From Margaritifera margaritifera (lineage: Eukaryota; Mollusca; Bivalvia; Unionida; Margaritiferidae): a stretch of 64,000 nucleotides of DNA. The stretch spans positions 3,875,001 to 3,939,000 of the forward strand of contig JAQPZY010001555.1 of assembly GCA_029931535.1 (NCBI GenBank). Reading direction: 5' to 3'. The notes below the pieces were generated by a model. It saw nothing but the letters and a program-made list of their open reading frames with translations, searched no databases and was not told the origin of the DNA. A program made the translations under genes and the position numbers. The stretch's first letter is position 1. Each line of letters opens with the position of its first letter. Shown one piece after another: positions 1 through 10,149 of this stretch.

Positions 1-47
1 TATCACAAACTTCACACTTGACTACCGATTTTACAGTATGTGTTTCC
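1..47 (-). CDS. C2H2 zinc-finger gene, first coding bases only (runs off left edge)
   Basis: Read on the minus strand, the first bases of the window encode KCEVCD, the start of a C2H2 finger. It is preceded in frame by a possible start, METHTVKSVV. The KCEVCD spelling matches the fingers of the intact array at 36853-37842, so this is probably a paralogue whose remaining fingers lie to the left of the window. Only about 15 codons are visible. The start choice is tentative, because the frame stays open a few codons further upstream and the Met could be internal to an exon. Confidence 0.5.
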
Positions 48-299
48 ATTTCCAAATTACGTCACAACTAAACGTTTTCCCACCAAGAATACCTTTATAA
101 TTATTCATCTGCTATTAGGCCTATGGGCTATTTATATACAAATGCCGTGTGCACGCATTATCTAGGCTACACGTTCACGTGACTCGTGATTCGGCTCTGA
201 GTAGCAGGATTACATAAACTCAATGTGGACAAGCTGGGCTCACATATTATTGTTTTGTTTGTTTGTTATTTTTTCCTGTCACTAGCCAAGTTACTCGTC

Positions 300-532
300 A
301 GTAGTTATATGAGGCTCTCTGAGGACAAGGGAGAATTAACATTAGCCCATAGGTTACATTAGGAGGCTCTCTGAGGACAATGGGAATTAATATTAGCCCA
401 TAGGTTACATCAGGAGGCGCTCTGATGACAAGGGGAATTTAACATAGGATGAATCAGTTTTGGGACAAGGGGAATTTAAGCATAGGATTTATCTAGTTCC
501 CATACTGCCCTAGAAATTTAGGGTCAGATGAG
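300..532 (+). repeat. Polinton left terminal inverted repeat
   Basis: It contains internally repeated blocks of the form GAGGCTCTCTGAGGACAAGG followed by an AACATTAGCCCATAGGTTACAT-like stretch, ending with a short palindrome around 508-528 (CCCTAGAAATTTAGGG). Its reverse complement is at 17310-17488. The left copy is about 50 bp longer because it has one extra internal block. Confidence 0.85.
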
Positions 533-967
533 GCAGTCTGGGGACAAGGGAAAATATAATGTTAATTTTGATCTACAATCCAACACACTCCTATACTATC
601 CAGCAACTGCTTTTTTTTATTACAATCCAAGCACACACCCGTACTATCCAGCAACTGCTTTTTGATTACTATCCAAGCACACGCTCCTACTACCTAACGA
701 AAATGGTAGAGTGTTTATATACACACGTTATACTTACATACATGCAAACATACTATTACGCAAGGATATGAAGTGTGTATAGACACACTACTATACCCTC
801 GCACATACAAACACAAGAGAGAAGGTGTAAGGGGTTTTAAGTTTTATTGTTTTGGAGGGAAAGACAAGCACATGCACAAACATACACAAAACATACATTT
901 TTGGCAAATAAATAGTATCTCTCTTTTCTAGAGATCTAGGTGACCCTGATAAGGGCCGCTGGGGTTG
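533..967. other. Polinton left subterminal region, no gene recognised
   Basis: This AT-rich stretch has three imperfect repeats of CTACAATCCAACACAC-like sequence followed by CTATCCAGCAACTGC (570-690). An ORF of 70 codons at 559-771 looks like a by-product of these repeats. No domain is visible. Confidence 0.4.
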
Positions 968-984
968 TTAACCAAAGAAGAGGG

Positions 985-1215
985 TTAACATATACTGAAC
1001 CTCTTCACCATTCTTCTCCTCAAACTTCTTCGCACAGCCGGTCCATACACCAATACTCTCTTTAGACACCCCTGCCTTTCCACATACACTCTTCTTTTCC
1101 AGATACCCTTGTCCGTAATCTTGGTGATGGTCCATGATGCCTTCATATAGACTAGGTAGTCTGAATTGAACAGCATGTTGGAAATTATGGTGGATGGCTC
1201 CAGTTCTACCCACAT
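985..1215 (-). CDS. small basic ORF, possible Polinton left-end gene
   Basis: A 76-codon ATG-initiated ORF on the minus strand lies between the left inverted repeat and a TG/TA microsatellite. The C-terminal half is rich in Arg and Lys. A second minus-strand frame (968-1213, 81 codons) overlaps it almost entirely, so at most one is real. The family is not recognised. It would be transcribed outward towards the left end, divergently from the ORF at 1544. It may be a remnant of an accessory gene or chance. Confidence 0.25.
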   Translation of the reverse strand: MWVELEPSTIISNMLFNSDYLVYMKASWTITKITDKGIWKRRVYVERQGCLKRVLVYGPAVRRSLRRRMVKRFSIC

Positions 1216-1261
1216 CTTGTCAGGTCGTCTTGAGAACGAGTGAAACCAAAGGAGAATGCAG

Positions 1262-1264
1262 CTC

Positions 1265-1351
<87 letters not shown>
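1262..1351. repeat. (TG)n(TA)n microsatellite
   Basis: A short TG run passes directly into about 34 TA units. It separates the left subterminal region from the promoter-like segment before the ORF at 1544. Confidence 0.95.
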
Positions 1352-1354
<3 letters not shown>

Positions 1355-1389
1355 AATAGTCTAGGACCAGATCGAAACGGATTGAAAAG

Positions 1390-1500
1390 TTACACCAATC
1401 AAAACGCGTGTTACAAAATTCAGTCAGAACGTGTGGTATCTCTTCCAATCAGAAGAGAGCTTACGCGTGACGTCACTTTCAATATTTAGGCGCACGAGTG
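1390..1500 (+). promoter_or_regulatory. promoter-like segment with two CCAAT boxes and a CRE palindrome
   Basis: Two CCAATC boxes (1395-1400 and 1445-1450) are followed by a perfect cAMP-response element TGACGTCA (1468-1475), about 70 bp before the ATG at 1544. No TATA box is evident. The arrangement resembles a host-type RNA polymerase II promoter and suggests the downstream ORF is transcribed rightward. Confidence 0.45.
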
Positions 1501-1543
1501 TTCCTACTGTGTACCATTGCGGAACAGTTCTAGCACAATACCT

Positions 1544-2068
1544 ATGGCTGATAACATGAAGAATATGTATTGGGGTGCGCTTGCTGCGGATACATCGTAT
1601 ACCCGGAGTGATAGTACAATGACTACGACTGCTACTGCTGCTGTATCTAGTATTCTTCTTCCAGAACAGGATAACTTCAGTTTAACTTTGGCTGATTTCA
1701 TGTCGTCTCCGCAAGAATGTTTGCCTGCGACGGTAGTACTACCTTCACCTCCTCCGTCATTACCATTGGTGGATGATTTCAGGAAGAAATGGAAGGAAGA
1801 ATTGGAGAGTTTTTTGCAACAACAGAAAGAAGCAGAAGAAGTATTTATTCAACAACAAGAACAAGAGGAAAAACGAAAGCGAGAAGAAGAGGAGAAAAGG
1901 AAAATTTTGAATTGTGAACGGAAGAAGGAAGGGCGTGAAAACGCAACGCTGTGTGTGTTACAAGACATTTTAGTGGAGTTAAAGTATCTGAGAGAAATGT
2001 ATCAAACTTCTTTAGCCAAACCCAAGAGAAAGAGACTTCACGATCAAAGACTTCTAAACCTTCCATAA
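1544..2068 (+). CDS. uncharacterised coiled-coil protein of the Polinton (174 aa)
   Basis: This is one of the few intact ORFs in the element. The open frame extends slightly upstream, but the first ATG is at 1544. The N-terminal 60 residues are Ser/Thr/Ala-rich. Around residues 75-85 there is a proline-rich stretch (LPSPPPSLPL). Residues 90-130 form a strongly charged helix rich in Glu, Gln, Lys and Arg, predicted coiled coil. The C-terminus has a basic cluster KPKRKR that could be a nuclear localisation signal. It is not recognised as a core Polinton protein and is absent from the second copy, whose homology starts just after this gene. It could be an accessory DNA-associated or regulatory protein, but no function is assigned. 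Confidence 0.55.
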   Translation: MADNMKNMYWGALAADTSYTRSDSTMTTTATAAVSSILLPEQDNFSLTLADFMSSPQECLPATVVLPSPPPSLPLVDDFRKKWKEELESFLQQQKEAEEVFIQQQEQEEKRKREEEEKRKILNCERKKEGRENATLCVLQDILVELKYLREMYQTSLAKPKRKRLHDQRLLNLP

Positions 2069-2439
2069 CTCCATCTACTATCACTTAGACGCCAACAGCA
2101 GCAGCAGTTACTACTATCAAAGCAGCAACAGGAGCAGTAGGACTTGGCAGCGAAAAAGGATTTAGACAGATAAAGCTGATGATGTCCAGTCCATAAGTTT
2201 TTTGTTATTAAAAAAACCAAGAAAAAAACGCCAACGGTCCTTTTCAGGACCACCTATATCTCTTAGAAAAGAGATACTACTCAGTGATTGCCAAATTAAG
2301 TAACTTTAATGCCTCCACGATTCACTTGTGTTTGCGTATCATATCCACACCAAAAGCAAAAAATAAAAAAATAAAAATAAAAACAAAGAGATGCGTTTTT
2401 TCTTTGGTAAATTCTCTTGAAATCAGAATCACAATGAAA

Positions 2440-2470
2440 TTTCATATCAGAACACAAAAGTCCATTTTCT

Positions 2471-2514
<44 letters not shown>

Positions 2515-2931
2515 TCACTGTCTGTCTCTTTTCCTGAATTTCTTCACTGGCATGGGTTCTTCTCCTTAAGTATCTTCTAGTTGTCTCGCCTTCTTGAATT
2601 TTTTCACGGGTATGGGTTCTTCTGTTTTTGTTTCTGAATGCTCCTCCTCCTCTTTCTGCTTGTTCTCTTTTTTTCTTTTGACACTCTAGAGACCAATGTC
2701 CATTTTGATGACAATGATAACAGGTATCTTTACCTTTGTCTCTCTTTTCTCCTGTCTTTCCTTTTCTTTTACGTTGTGGACATTCTGGAGCCCAATGTCC
2801 TTTCTCTTGTAATACATATCAAGTATCTTGACTTTTATCTCGAGTGGAGAGTCTTATTATAAGTGGGTGAACTTTCGAATGACTCTCTGTAAATATCTGA
2901 CGACAAGTGCGATCTATTTTTACTCTGCCAT
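2440..2931 (-). pseudogene. antisense CCHC zinc-knuckle gene of the Polinton
   Basis: On the minus strand, one intact CCHC knuckle (C-x2-C-x4-H-x4-C, CYHCHQNGHWSLEC) lies near 2680-2723. A second, damaged knuckle near 2780-2825 keeps GHWAPEC but has lost both leading cysteines. The tail is rich in Lys/Arg and Glu. The truncated copy at about 45864-46339 encodes the same layout with different lesions: its first knuckle keeps the cysteines (CYVC) but has a stop where copy 1 has Trp. Comparing the two implies an ancestral protein with two knuckles and a basic tail. A possible start ATG is at 2931. The gene is divergent from the polymerase, with a TATA-like box between them. CCHC knuckles bind single-stranded nucleic acid, so that role is an inference. 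Confidence 0.6.
2464..2516. repeat. (TTTC)n microsatellite
   Basis: About 12 TTTC units lie at the 3' end of the antisense zinc-knuckle gene. The second Polinton copy has only a couple of units at the equivalent place (45894-45906), so the tract expanded after the copies diverged. Confidence 0.9.
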
Positions 2932-2987
2932 CTTATTCACAATCTGAAAGCTGAATGGATAAATTCTTTCAGGGTGAGAGATCTTTC

Positions 2988-2997
2988 TATATATAAG
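2988..2997 (+). promoter_or_regulatory. TATA-like box upstream of the polymerase gene
   Basis: TATATATAAG lies about 45-50 bp before the conserved ATG at 3041. The second Polinton copy has TATATATA at 46390-46397 at the same distance from its ATG, so the element is conserved between copies. It also separates the divergent zinc-knuckle gene. Confidence 0.5.
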
Positions 2998-3040
2998 GAC
3001 AGAGTGTAGAAAACTAAGTAAAATCAAATGTTTGAATCAA

Positions 3041-6000
3041 GATGAAACGATCACACTATCCCAGTGACAAACCAGAAGAAGAAACCAAGACACGACGATG
3101 AATTTCCGTGTTGCCTCATACTCTAAGTGAAGTGTTAGGACAAGTGTATCCAGCGATTTCGAAGATGATATGAGTGAGTTTGAACCAACACCGTCTACCT
3201 CTACCACAAGACCAAGAGAGTCAAGATCAACCAAGAACAAAAGTCGTTCAGTAGCTCCGAAGATTATTTTCACATTCAAGAGACCCCAAAAGTGACTTTC
3301 AGAACATTTAGAACCTCCGCTTACACGAAAACATTGAAACTTAGAGAGTTCAAGCCTGAAGTGCCACCAGAGAAAGCAGCGGGTTTCATTACAGATTTGT
3401 GGGATTCGTTGTTAGCGACACAGAAACGATAACGCCAAGCTAAAGATGACGATCGTTTAAGACTCTCCATCAATCGTGCCTTTTAAGTCTCCTGTCTGGA
3501 TCGAGTTTAGTACACCGGCAGAGCTAACACAGTCCAAAATCATCGACAAAATTCAACACCTCCATCAATCCAATGACGAATTTGACATGACCAATGGAAA
3601 GGCCACTCTTCACATAACCCAAGTTTCACCTTCCAGGGGTAGCCGACGACGCAAAATGTCATTGATAGATGAACTCCGCACTATCAATACAAGTATCGTC
3701 CAGATTAATAACTCACAAGATCAGATGTCTTTAGCCCGTACCATTGTCGTGGGTCGAACGTTTGCCGAGAAGAATGGAATAGATCATGGGAAAGCATTAG
3801 AAAATCAAACAGAACCAAACAACGAAAAGAAGCAGAACTCCTTTTGCAGCAACCAGGCATTTCCAAAGAGACCATGTGTGGAGTTCCTGAATTGGAGAAA
3901 CTCCAAGACGTGTTGGCTCCTCGTTACTCTTTGAAAGTATATCCTCAAGTCGTTCGTGGAATTCTCGTGTTTCGAGGACCAGATTTCCCAGACGGAAAAT
4001 ACATTCATGTATATCACCATCAAGAGCATTTTGATACCATTACCAGTATTACAGTATTCTTTGATGCACTTTTATTGCGAGAAATGTGACCAATGCTTTT
4101 GCAGTCGGTAGCAACACATTCATTGCGGAGAGAGATGTTGTGGGTGTTTAGCTTCCAGACTTTGCATTCCGCAAGAAAAGAACGAATTCATTGCTCTACT
4201 TGCAAGCGAGCCTTTTTCAGTCCATCTTGTTACGAACAACATCGCATGAAACAAGTTAACTAACAGAAACGTACCTGCGAAGTATTGAGAAGGTGCTCTA
4301 CTTGTGGAAATCTTTTTCGAACGAATAAGTCAAAGGTACACGTTTGTTCAGGAAAGAAAAGATGTTGTTTTTGTGACCAAATCGTCATCTTCGCGCATCA
4401 GTGTCACATGAAAAAATACGTCAATAAACTCGAGAAAGAATTAAAGAACGATCAGAACAAGAACAAAGAGAAACAAGTGGATTTTATCCTCTTTGACTTT
4501 GAATGTACACAAGAGACTGGCATTCACATCCCTAATTTTTGCGTAGCACATCGTGCTTCTGAGAAGTGTATACAAGAACCTAAATCTTTAAGGGCTCTCG
4601 TATTCTTTCTGATTTTACCGAATGGATTTGTGACTCTACCGATGACACTTGGAGCGAAGAGGACATTCATCGTTAATGCGAATTTCATCGTTATGCTACA
4701 GTCATGGCTCACAATGTCTCGGGATACGACGGACAATTTCTTTTGAAATATTATTCAGAACAAGGTACCGAATGTCCAATAGTCATCATGAATGAAGCCA
4801 AACTCATCTGCATGAAAGTGGGACAAGTACAATTTTAAAATTCCATGAGTTATTTGGCCATGCCTTTGAGTAGAATACCTAAAATGTTTGGAATGACAGA
4901 AATGGCAAAATGTTATTTTCCACTTTTTATCAATACCAAAGCTAATCAACACGTTGTGCTCCCACATTTGCATGACGTTCCCAATTATGACCCCAGCGGT
5001 ATGCACAAAGAACGACGAGAAGCTTTGTAAGCTTGGTACCAAATTCACTCTTGAAACCTGTTTGACTTTCAAGAAGAAAGGTTGAAATATTGCCGATCTG
5101 ATGTGGACATTTTTACGATGGTGTTGTGGAAAATTTCGACAAGTATTTTTGGATCACGAATGTATAGATCCTTTGAAGGAAGCTTCTACCATCGCTAAAG
5201 CGTATAGATTAGTCTATCAAAAGAAGTTCATGCATGAGAACAAACTATCTATCATACCCCCTCAATCCTGTTTCTCTATCAGCTGTCGTTACTCCGCCAA
5301 AGCCTTGCGCTGGCTGCATAAGTTGTGTGAAAGTGAAGACAAATGGATACAATATACTAGAAACGGTGGAGAAAGGACAATTGGAAGTCTTTCCGTGGAT
5401 GGCTGTGATTTAGAAAATCTCCAGACGGTGTACGAATTCCAGGGATGTTTATTTCACGGATGCCCTATTTGTTTTCTTCAACGAAACCTGAAAAGTCCTT
5501 TCTCAGAGTTCACCATGGAAACAACACCTGAGGTTAGAAAGTCAAGGATACCAAGTGATAGAAATGTGGGAGCACGATTACAATCGACGATTCAAAACCG
5601 ATCCAGAATTTAGACGCGTTACCGAGGAGTACGACGTGATGGATATCGAACCTTTGAATCCCCGCGACAGTTTGTTTGGAGGACAAACCAATGCGACATG
5701 CTTGCTGTACGACGTGGATGAATCTCAAGGAGAGAAAATCAAATATATCGATGCGTGTTCCTTGTGTCCTTGGGTGTGCAAATATGCTTCATTCTCTATA
5801 AGTCACCCTGAAATGCTGAAAGAACATATTGACGTAGAACACATTCGTCAATACGAAGATATGATAAAATGCAAAGTGTTACCCCCAACGAACTTGTACC
5901 ATCCTGTGTTATCACATCACTGCCAAGGAAAACTGATGTTTCCTTTATGTCGAAACATGTAATCAAGACCAACCTTGTTGCCACAAGAATGAAGAACGCG

Positions 6001-6875
6001 CTTTCACATGAATGTGGGTAAGTGTCGAATTATTTCGTGCTTTGGATCGTGGATACCAACTGTTAAAAGTATAAGCAATTTGGCACTTTCCTACCACTGA
6101 ACAATACCAAAAGGACGACGACTCCAACGAAGGAATTTTTGTTTGGCTATGTCAAAGAATTCCTAAAGCTGAGGCAAGAAGATAACTGTTATCGTTCTTG
6201 GTGTCAGACTCCAGAAGACAAAGACACATTCAAAGAATGGTACCGAACTCAAGAAGGCATTACCTTGGAAAACGTGGAAAGGAACGAAGGAAGACGATCG
6301 TTTGCTAAAGTTATGTTAAATTGTTTGTGTGGAAAATTGGCACAACGTCCGATATTACCCAAGAGGGAATACTTGGCAGATCCAAGTCGTTACTTTCAAC
6401 TCGTGGACGACAAAGGAAAACTTATGAAACATGTGGAAATCCTCTGTGAAGATTTGATCTTTGTGAATTACGAAGCAGTGATAGAGTTTTGCACCCCCTG
6501 ATGAGTTTGGAAATGTCATCATTCCAGCGTACGTGACAGATTGTGCGCGTTTAAAATTGTGTGATGCCTTGGAACTTTTAGTAGATCGAGTCCTTAACTT
6601 TGACAGCGACAGTTGTATGTACATCGATCGACCTGGTAGCAATCGCCCAGACATTGAAGACATCCGTTTAGGCGCATGGACGGACGAACATCCAGAAGAC
6701 AGTACTGTGAGTTGTACTAGCTGTGGTCCCAAAAATTACGGATATCAGTACAGAGACCTATATGGATAAATTCATACTAAGTGCAAAATCAAAGAACTGA
6801 CACTGAACATCGTTTGAGTCAAGTAGTCAACTTTGACGTCTTGAAAGAAGCTTTAGAGTCCGGGCAAGATTAAGA
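3041..6875 (+). pseudogene. protein-primed type B DNA polymerase (Polinton PolB), decayed
   Basis: Family-B polymerase that would replicate the element DNA. Fragments in different frames follow the family order. First is an N-terminal region (3290-3930) with ARTIVVGR. Next is a module (3870-4090) and Cys-rich zinc-ribbon segments (4085-4400). The exonuclease part has Exo I DFECTQ (about 4496), Exo II AHNVSGYDGQFLL (about 4705) and Exo III YCRSDVDIF (about 5090). Polymerase motif A is YIDACSLCPW (about 5742, with Cys for the usual Tyr). Motif B is NCLCGKLAQR (about 6318). Motif C is FDSDS (about 6597, Ser for the usual Thr, both Asp kept). C-terminal GPKNYGY is at about 6727. At least eight frameshifts or stops make it non-functional. 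A truncated relative is at 46444-48205. Confidence 0.9.
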
Positions 6876-7038
6876 CTTTCGCTTGTAAATATTTGATTTT
6901 GATCGACATTAAATTGTACGTTTACAAAATCACCAAATTGTCAGTCGACTTTTAGTAAACGTCTATCAAATTGTCTACCAGAAACGAGTGCGACTTCCAG
7001 ACCACAACTCATTACCGTACTGACACGCTGAGCTCCAG

Positions 7039-7047
7039 TATAAAAAA
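7039..7047 (+). promoter_or_regulatory. TATA box before the BIR gene
   Basis: TATAAAAAA lies about 60 bp before an ATG at 7101 and 150 bp before the in-frame ATG at 7193. This is the clearest core-promoter match within the element and suggests the BIR gene has its own transcript. Confidence 0.45.
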
Positions 7048-7192
7048 GGAAAGTTCCAAGACAAACACTTTATTGTAAATACAAACGCCGAACTAGAAAG
7101 ATGAATAATTCAACACAGCAACAGAGAGAGTGACACACTATGGAATTCGACGCAGCACCCGAGTAAGGGACCCGCTGTGGACTCCAGGTTCA

Positions 7193-7759
7193 ATGAACTC
7201 GAGTGAAATGCTGTGCTTTGCGACCGGAATGATGCCGTACTATGTGACATCAGCGATGCAGCACGACCTTGCCTCTCCTCAGTTATCGAAAGCAATGCTG
7301 TTAGTGTGCCTTACCGCTCTACTAGCGAAAGCGATGCAGCACAATCTTTCTGCTTTACTGGCAAGTGATGCCGCGCGTGTACCTTTCTGTGGATCTCATC
7401 CGTGCACTCGAAAGCCACTCCGGATACCACTAACTCATCGAGATGTGCAAATAAAAGAAGAATACACGTTTTCAGTGGTTTTGCCTGGCTATTTTGACTT
7501 TGAAAGTCGAGTCAATACGTTCAAACAATGTCCTAAAGATCTGCATGGATTACCCAGTACCAAATCGTTAGCCAGAGCCGGATGTGTTTACTCGGAACGA
7601 GAAGACCAAGAACAGTGTTTCAGTTGCGACATGAAGAACCACGAATGGGAATATAAAGACTCAGCTTTCCTGAAACATGCCAGATGGTCTCCATGCTGTC
7701 ACTACCTTTTTATGGTGGAGCATGATTATTATCTACAGAAAAAAAAGACATTCTTGTGA
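7193..7759 (+). CDS. BIR-domain protein (IAP-like) carried by the Polinton
   Basis: The frame is open from 7130 to 7759; the first in-frame ATG is at 7193. A single baculovirus-IAP-repeat domain fills the C-terminal half (about 7495-7720). It has the conserved Arg/Phe start (RVNTF), the LARAG segment and all zinc ligands in C-x2-C-x16-H-x6-C spacing (CFSC, then H and C). BIR proteins bind caspases or IAP antagonists and can block apoptosis, so an anti-apoptotic role is inferred from the family. No RING finger is seen. An upstream ATG (7101) is shut by a TGA at 7131, so the native N-terminus may be lost by a frameshift. The N-terminal half holds imperfect repeats around AMQH and is unrecognised. 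Polymerase lies upstream and integrase downstream, all on the plus strand. BIR is not a core Polinton gene, so it was probably captured. Confidence 0.8.
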   Translation: MNSSEMLCFATGMMPYYVTSAMQHDLASPQLSKAMLLVCLTALLAKAMQHNLSALLASDAARVPFCGSHPCTRKPLRIPLTHRDVQIKEEYTFSVVLPGYFDFESRVNTFKQCPKDLHGLPSTKSLARAGCVYSEREDQEQCFSCDMKNHEWEYKDSAFLKHARWSPCCHYLFMVEHDYYLQKKKTFL

Positions 7760-7914
7760 AGGACCAATATTAAAGTTTACCATGCCACGACTTTTGTCCT
7801 CAGTCTTGCAATACATTCAGTGGAAGGAAGTCGATGACAGTGTTCAGGACTTAGAGGATTATCAAACACTTTTACAAGAACTGCTTCTACATACGATTCC
7901 ATTGAATTTTGGAC

Positions 7915-7916
<2 letters not shown>

Positions 7917-7972
<56 letters not shown>
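7917..7972. repeat. (TG)n microsatellite
   Basis: About 27 TG units lie between the BIR gene and the integrase core. They probably replaced or interrupt the N-terminal integrase coding sequence. Confidence 0.95.
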
Positions 7973-7973
<1 letters not shown>

Positions 7974-8029
7974 CTACTTTTTTTTGGATTTCGTTTACCA
8001 GCAGATTCGTTGTGGACTATTTATGAATA

Positions 8030-8824
8030 GTGCATGCAGCAAAGACATAACCAGCAAAACTTTATCTTTCAAAATCACCTTGGGTAGTTCCTTTGACTTC
8101 TAAAACACGTTTAGAGTTAGTGCGAGCTTTAAAACTGGTTTTGAAACAAAGTGGAAGTGACCCTTTGCGATGACAAACAGACAAAGGGGCAGAATTTCTG
8201 AACCAAGATTTTAAAAAGAATTGAAAAAAACACATTCGTTTTCTCACCGCTAAAAATAACCAAAAGAAAGCTAGTGTATTGGAACATTTTCAAAGAACTT
8301 TGACAGAACGCATGTGGAAATATTTTACACATACATCGACGTGTTACCGCGTCTCCTCAAAGCTTAGAATGAATAGTAACATCATAGCATCGGATGTGCA
8401 CCCGAAGATGTGACCGCTGAATACGAAGTGATAGTGTTTGATCGATTGTTTGAAACGTCACCCACCACAAAAAGAAAGATATGTTAAAGACCAGAGATGG
8501 GTTTGCATTAGAAAAACCAAAGGCACTATCGACGAAGGTTATTTACCTAACTGGACAACCGAATGGCTTTGTGTCACTGGACAAGTGCGTGGACGTGATC
8601 CTCCTGTCTATAAATTGGAAGACATAAACGGAGAAGTGTTAAAATGAACTTTTTACTTGCCTAAGTTACTAAGAGTGACCACGATATCGAAAGCATTCTG
8701 TATCGAAAAACACGTTGAGCAAACGTCGACTTCAAGAGTTGAAAGTGCTTTGGAAAGGATATCCACCTAGTTTTGATTCTTGGATTGCCGCTTCACAAAT
8801 CATCGACCGTGAAAAGAAGAAGTG
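8030..8824 (+). pseudogene. Polinton integrase (rve core, SH3-like domain and chromodomain), decayed
   Basis: Retrovirus-type DDE integrase that would join element ends to host DNA. Three frames carry successive pieces. The core includes PWVVPLTSKT (about 8075), QTDKGAEFLN with a catalytic-type Asp (about 8180) and KKASVLEHFQRTLTERMWKY with the Glu (about 8263-8322). The C-terminal SH3-like segment has TKGTIDEGYLPNW (about 8519-8557). A chromodomain-like tail reads VLWKGYPPSFDSW (about 8746). This domain order is specific to Polinton integrases. The first catalytic Asp region is not readable next to the TG tract. There are stops at about 8168 and 8222, and frameshifts around 8390, 8430 and 8645. 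Confidence 0.85.
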
Positions 8825-8830
8825 ACCATT

Positions 8831-9263
8831 ATGCCATTAAACACAGCAGCTAACTCTCCTTCTCAGAGTTCCTCCCTTCAAGAACTACAAAAAACAACCT
8901 CTGTCAGTGCAGTGTGGAGAACGTGTCCCTAAAAATCAAATCGTATTTTTCTGCGAAATCTTTGTGGTGTGCTGTGTCCTTGGAGCAGCGATGGCAAGTT
9001 TGAGTATGCAACAAGGACACAAACAATTGTGGACAATTTTACTCAGTAGTTGTATTGGTTATCTTCTTCCCAGTCTTTCGTTGAAATATACCGCTGACAG
9101 TAACGACAACAACAACAACAACAACAACGACCTTGCTGCAAACACCAGTCACCACAACAACTCTTCCAATCACAACAGCAGCATCCCTCTTTTGCAACAT
9201 TTGGAAGATCATTTTCCTTTGACATCGAGTGACTCTTTGGAAACCAGAACCATCGAACTATGA
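8831..9263 (+). pseudogene. small membrane protein of the Polinton
   Basis: The main ORF (8907-9263) opens with VPKNQIVFFCEIFVVCCV, a hydrophobic segment, followed by a second hydrophobic stretch WTILLSSCIGYLLPSLSLK. This pair matches a small conserved hydrophobic protein I associate with invertebrate Polintons from memory. An ATG at 8831 precedes it in another frame, so one frameshift near 8915 probably separates the true start from the membrane segment. The C-terminal part has an Asn-rich run from an AAC repeat (9107-9128). The stop overlaps the ATG of the penton-like gene (9260). The role is unknown; a membrane or virion-associated function is inference. Confidence 0.5.
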
Positions 9264-10068
9264 ATATCCAATTTTATTCAACCTTACTTAGTGACGGTTA
9301 TATGGATGTGTTTCCCAACAATACCCTATGTTGTTTTCCCAACAATACCCTATGTTGTTTCACTGCTAAATTACCCCAAGCCATACAATTAGATCACGAA
9401 GCTCATAACTTTGGTAGAAATCATTCATCCTACTCAAGCCCTCAATATTAACGAAGGTCAAAACTCTTTCATCGTCGATATCCTGAACGAACAAGCTCAA
9501 GAACAGTTGGACAAAAAACCATCACCAACCAATCCTCAATTGACCACTATACCATGAGAATTCCTGTATGCTATTATTTTAATGCTCAACATCTCGTTGA
9601 AACGATTACGGCTATTTTCAACGACAAGTTTAGCAAAGTCATGGAGAAAGCTTTCAAAAATGTACAGATTGAGTACCATAAAATTGCTCATCGTCTTAAA
9701 ATGCACTTTTCTGACGGCAGAATAATGTCCATTACTTTTTGTCCCGGTTTGTCTTCTATTCTAGGTGGATACACTGCTCTCGCTCCTATGAAAGACATTT
9801 ACGACAAGGATTCTACAAGTATTTTCGCTACCCTGTCGACTTGAACGAAGGACTAAATTTACTGTTTGTGTACTCCGATGTGGTCGAGTACAACGTGGTG
9901 GGAAACACAGCTGCTCCATTGTTGAGAGTCATTTCTTTCAAAATGGATTCCGCCATCGCTGCTTACGAGGAAGGTGGAACGTTCACCGAGAATTTGTACA
10001 TCCTTATTATCTTCCTGTCAGTAAATCGTATTCTGACAGTGTCAATATTAATATAAAAAGAGATTGGA
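9260..10068 (+). pseudogene. penton-type minor capsid protein (single jelly roll), decayed
   Basis: Fragments in three frames follow the order of Polinton penton proteins. They run from N-terminal FYSTL and VFPNNTL, through VEIIHPTQALNI (about 9413), a central part (9554-9844) and NLLFVYSDVVEYNVVGNTAA with PLLRV (9857-9933), to HPYYLPVS (about 9999). The VYSDVVE...VVG...PLLR block is the most diagnostic. In the capsid this protein would sit at the fivefold vertices. Lesions are a 24 bp tandem duplication at 9311-9358, frameshifts near 9405, 9550, 9840 and 9980, and a TGA near 9556. It is followed by the pX-like ORF. Confidence 0.75.
9311..9358 (+). repeat. 24 bp tandem duplication within the penton gene
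   Basis: TTTCCCAACAATACCCTATG and its next four bases occur twice in direct succession. The duplication keeps the frame and doubles the peptide FPNNTLCC. Confidence 0.9.
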
Positions 10069-10149
10069 CAAAATATTCTATTCTCGAAAAGAAAAGTTCA
10101 CGGCTAAAATACATTTTCGAAAACGATTTTCCAGTGAAAAAAAACCCAG

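Noticed and set aside
6355..6732. 125-codon minus-strand ORF in the polymerase
   Set aside because: It is opposite recognisable polymerase motifs B and C on the plus strand.
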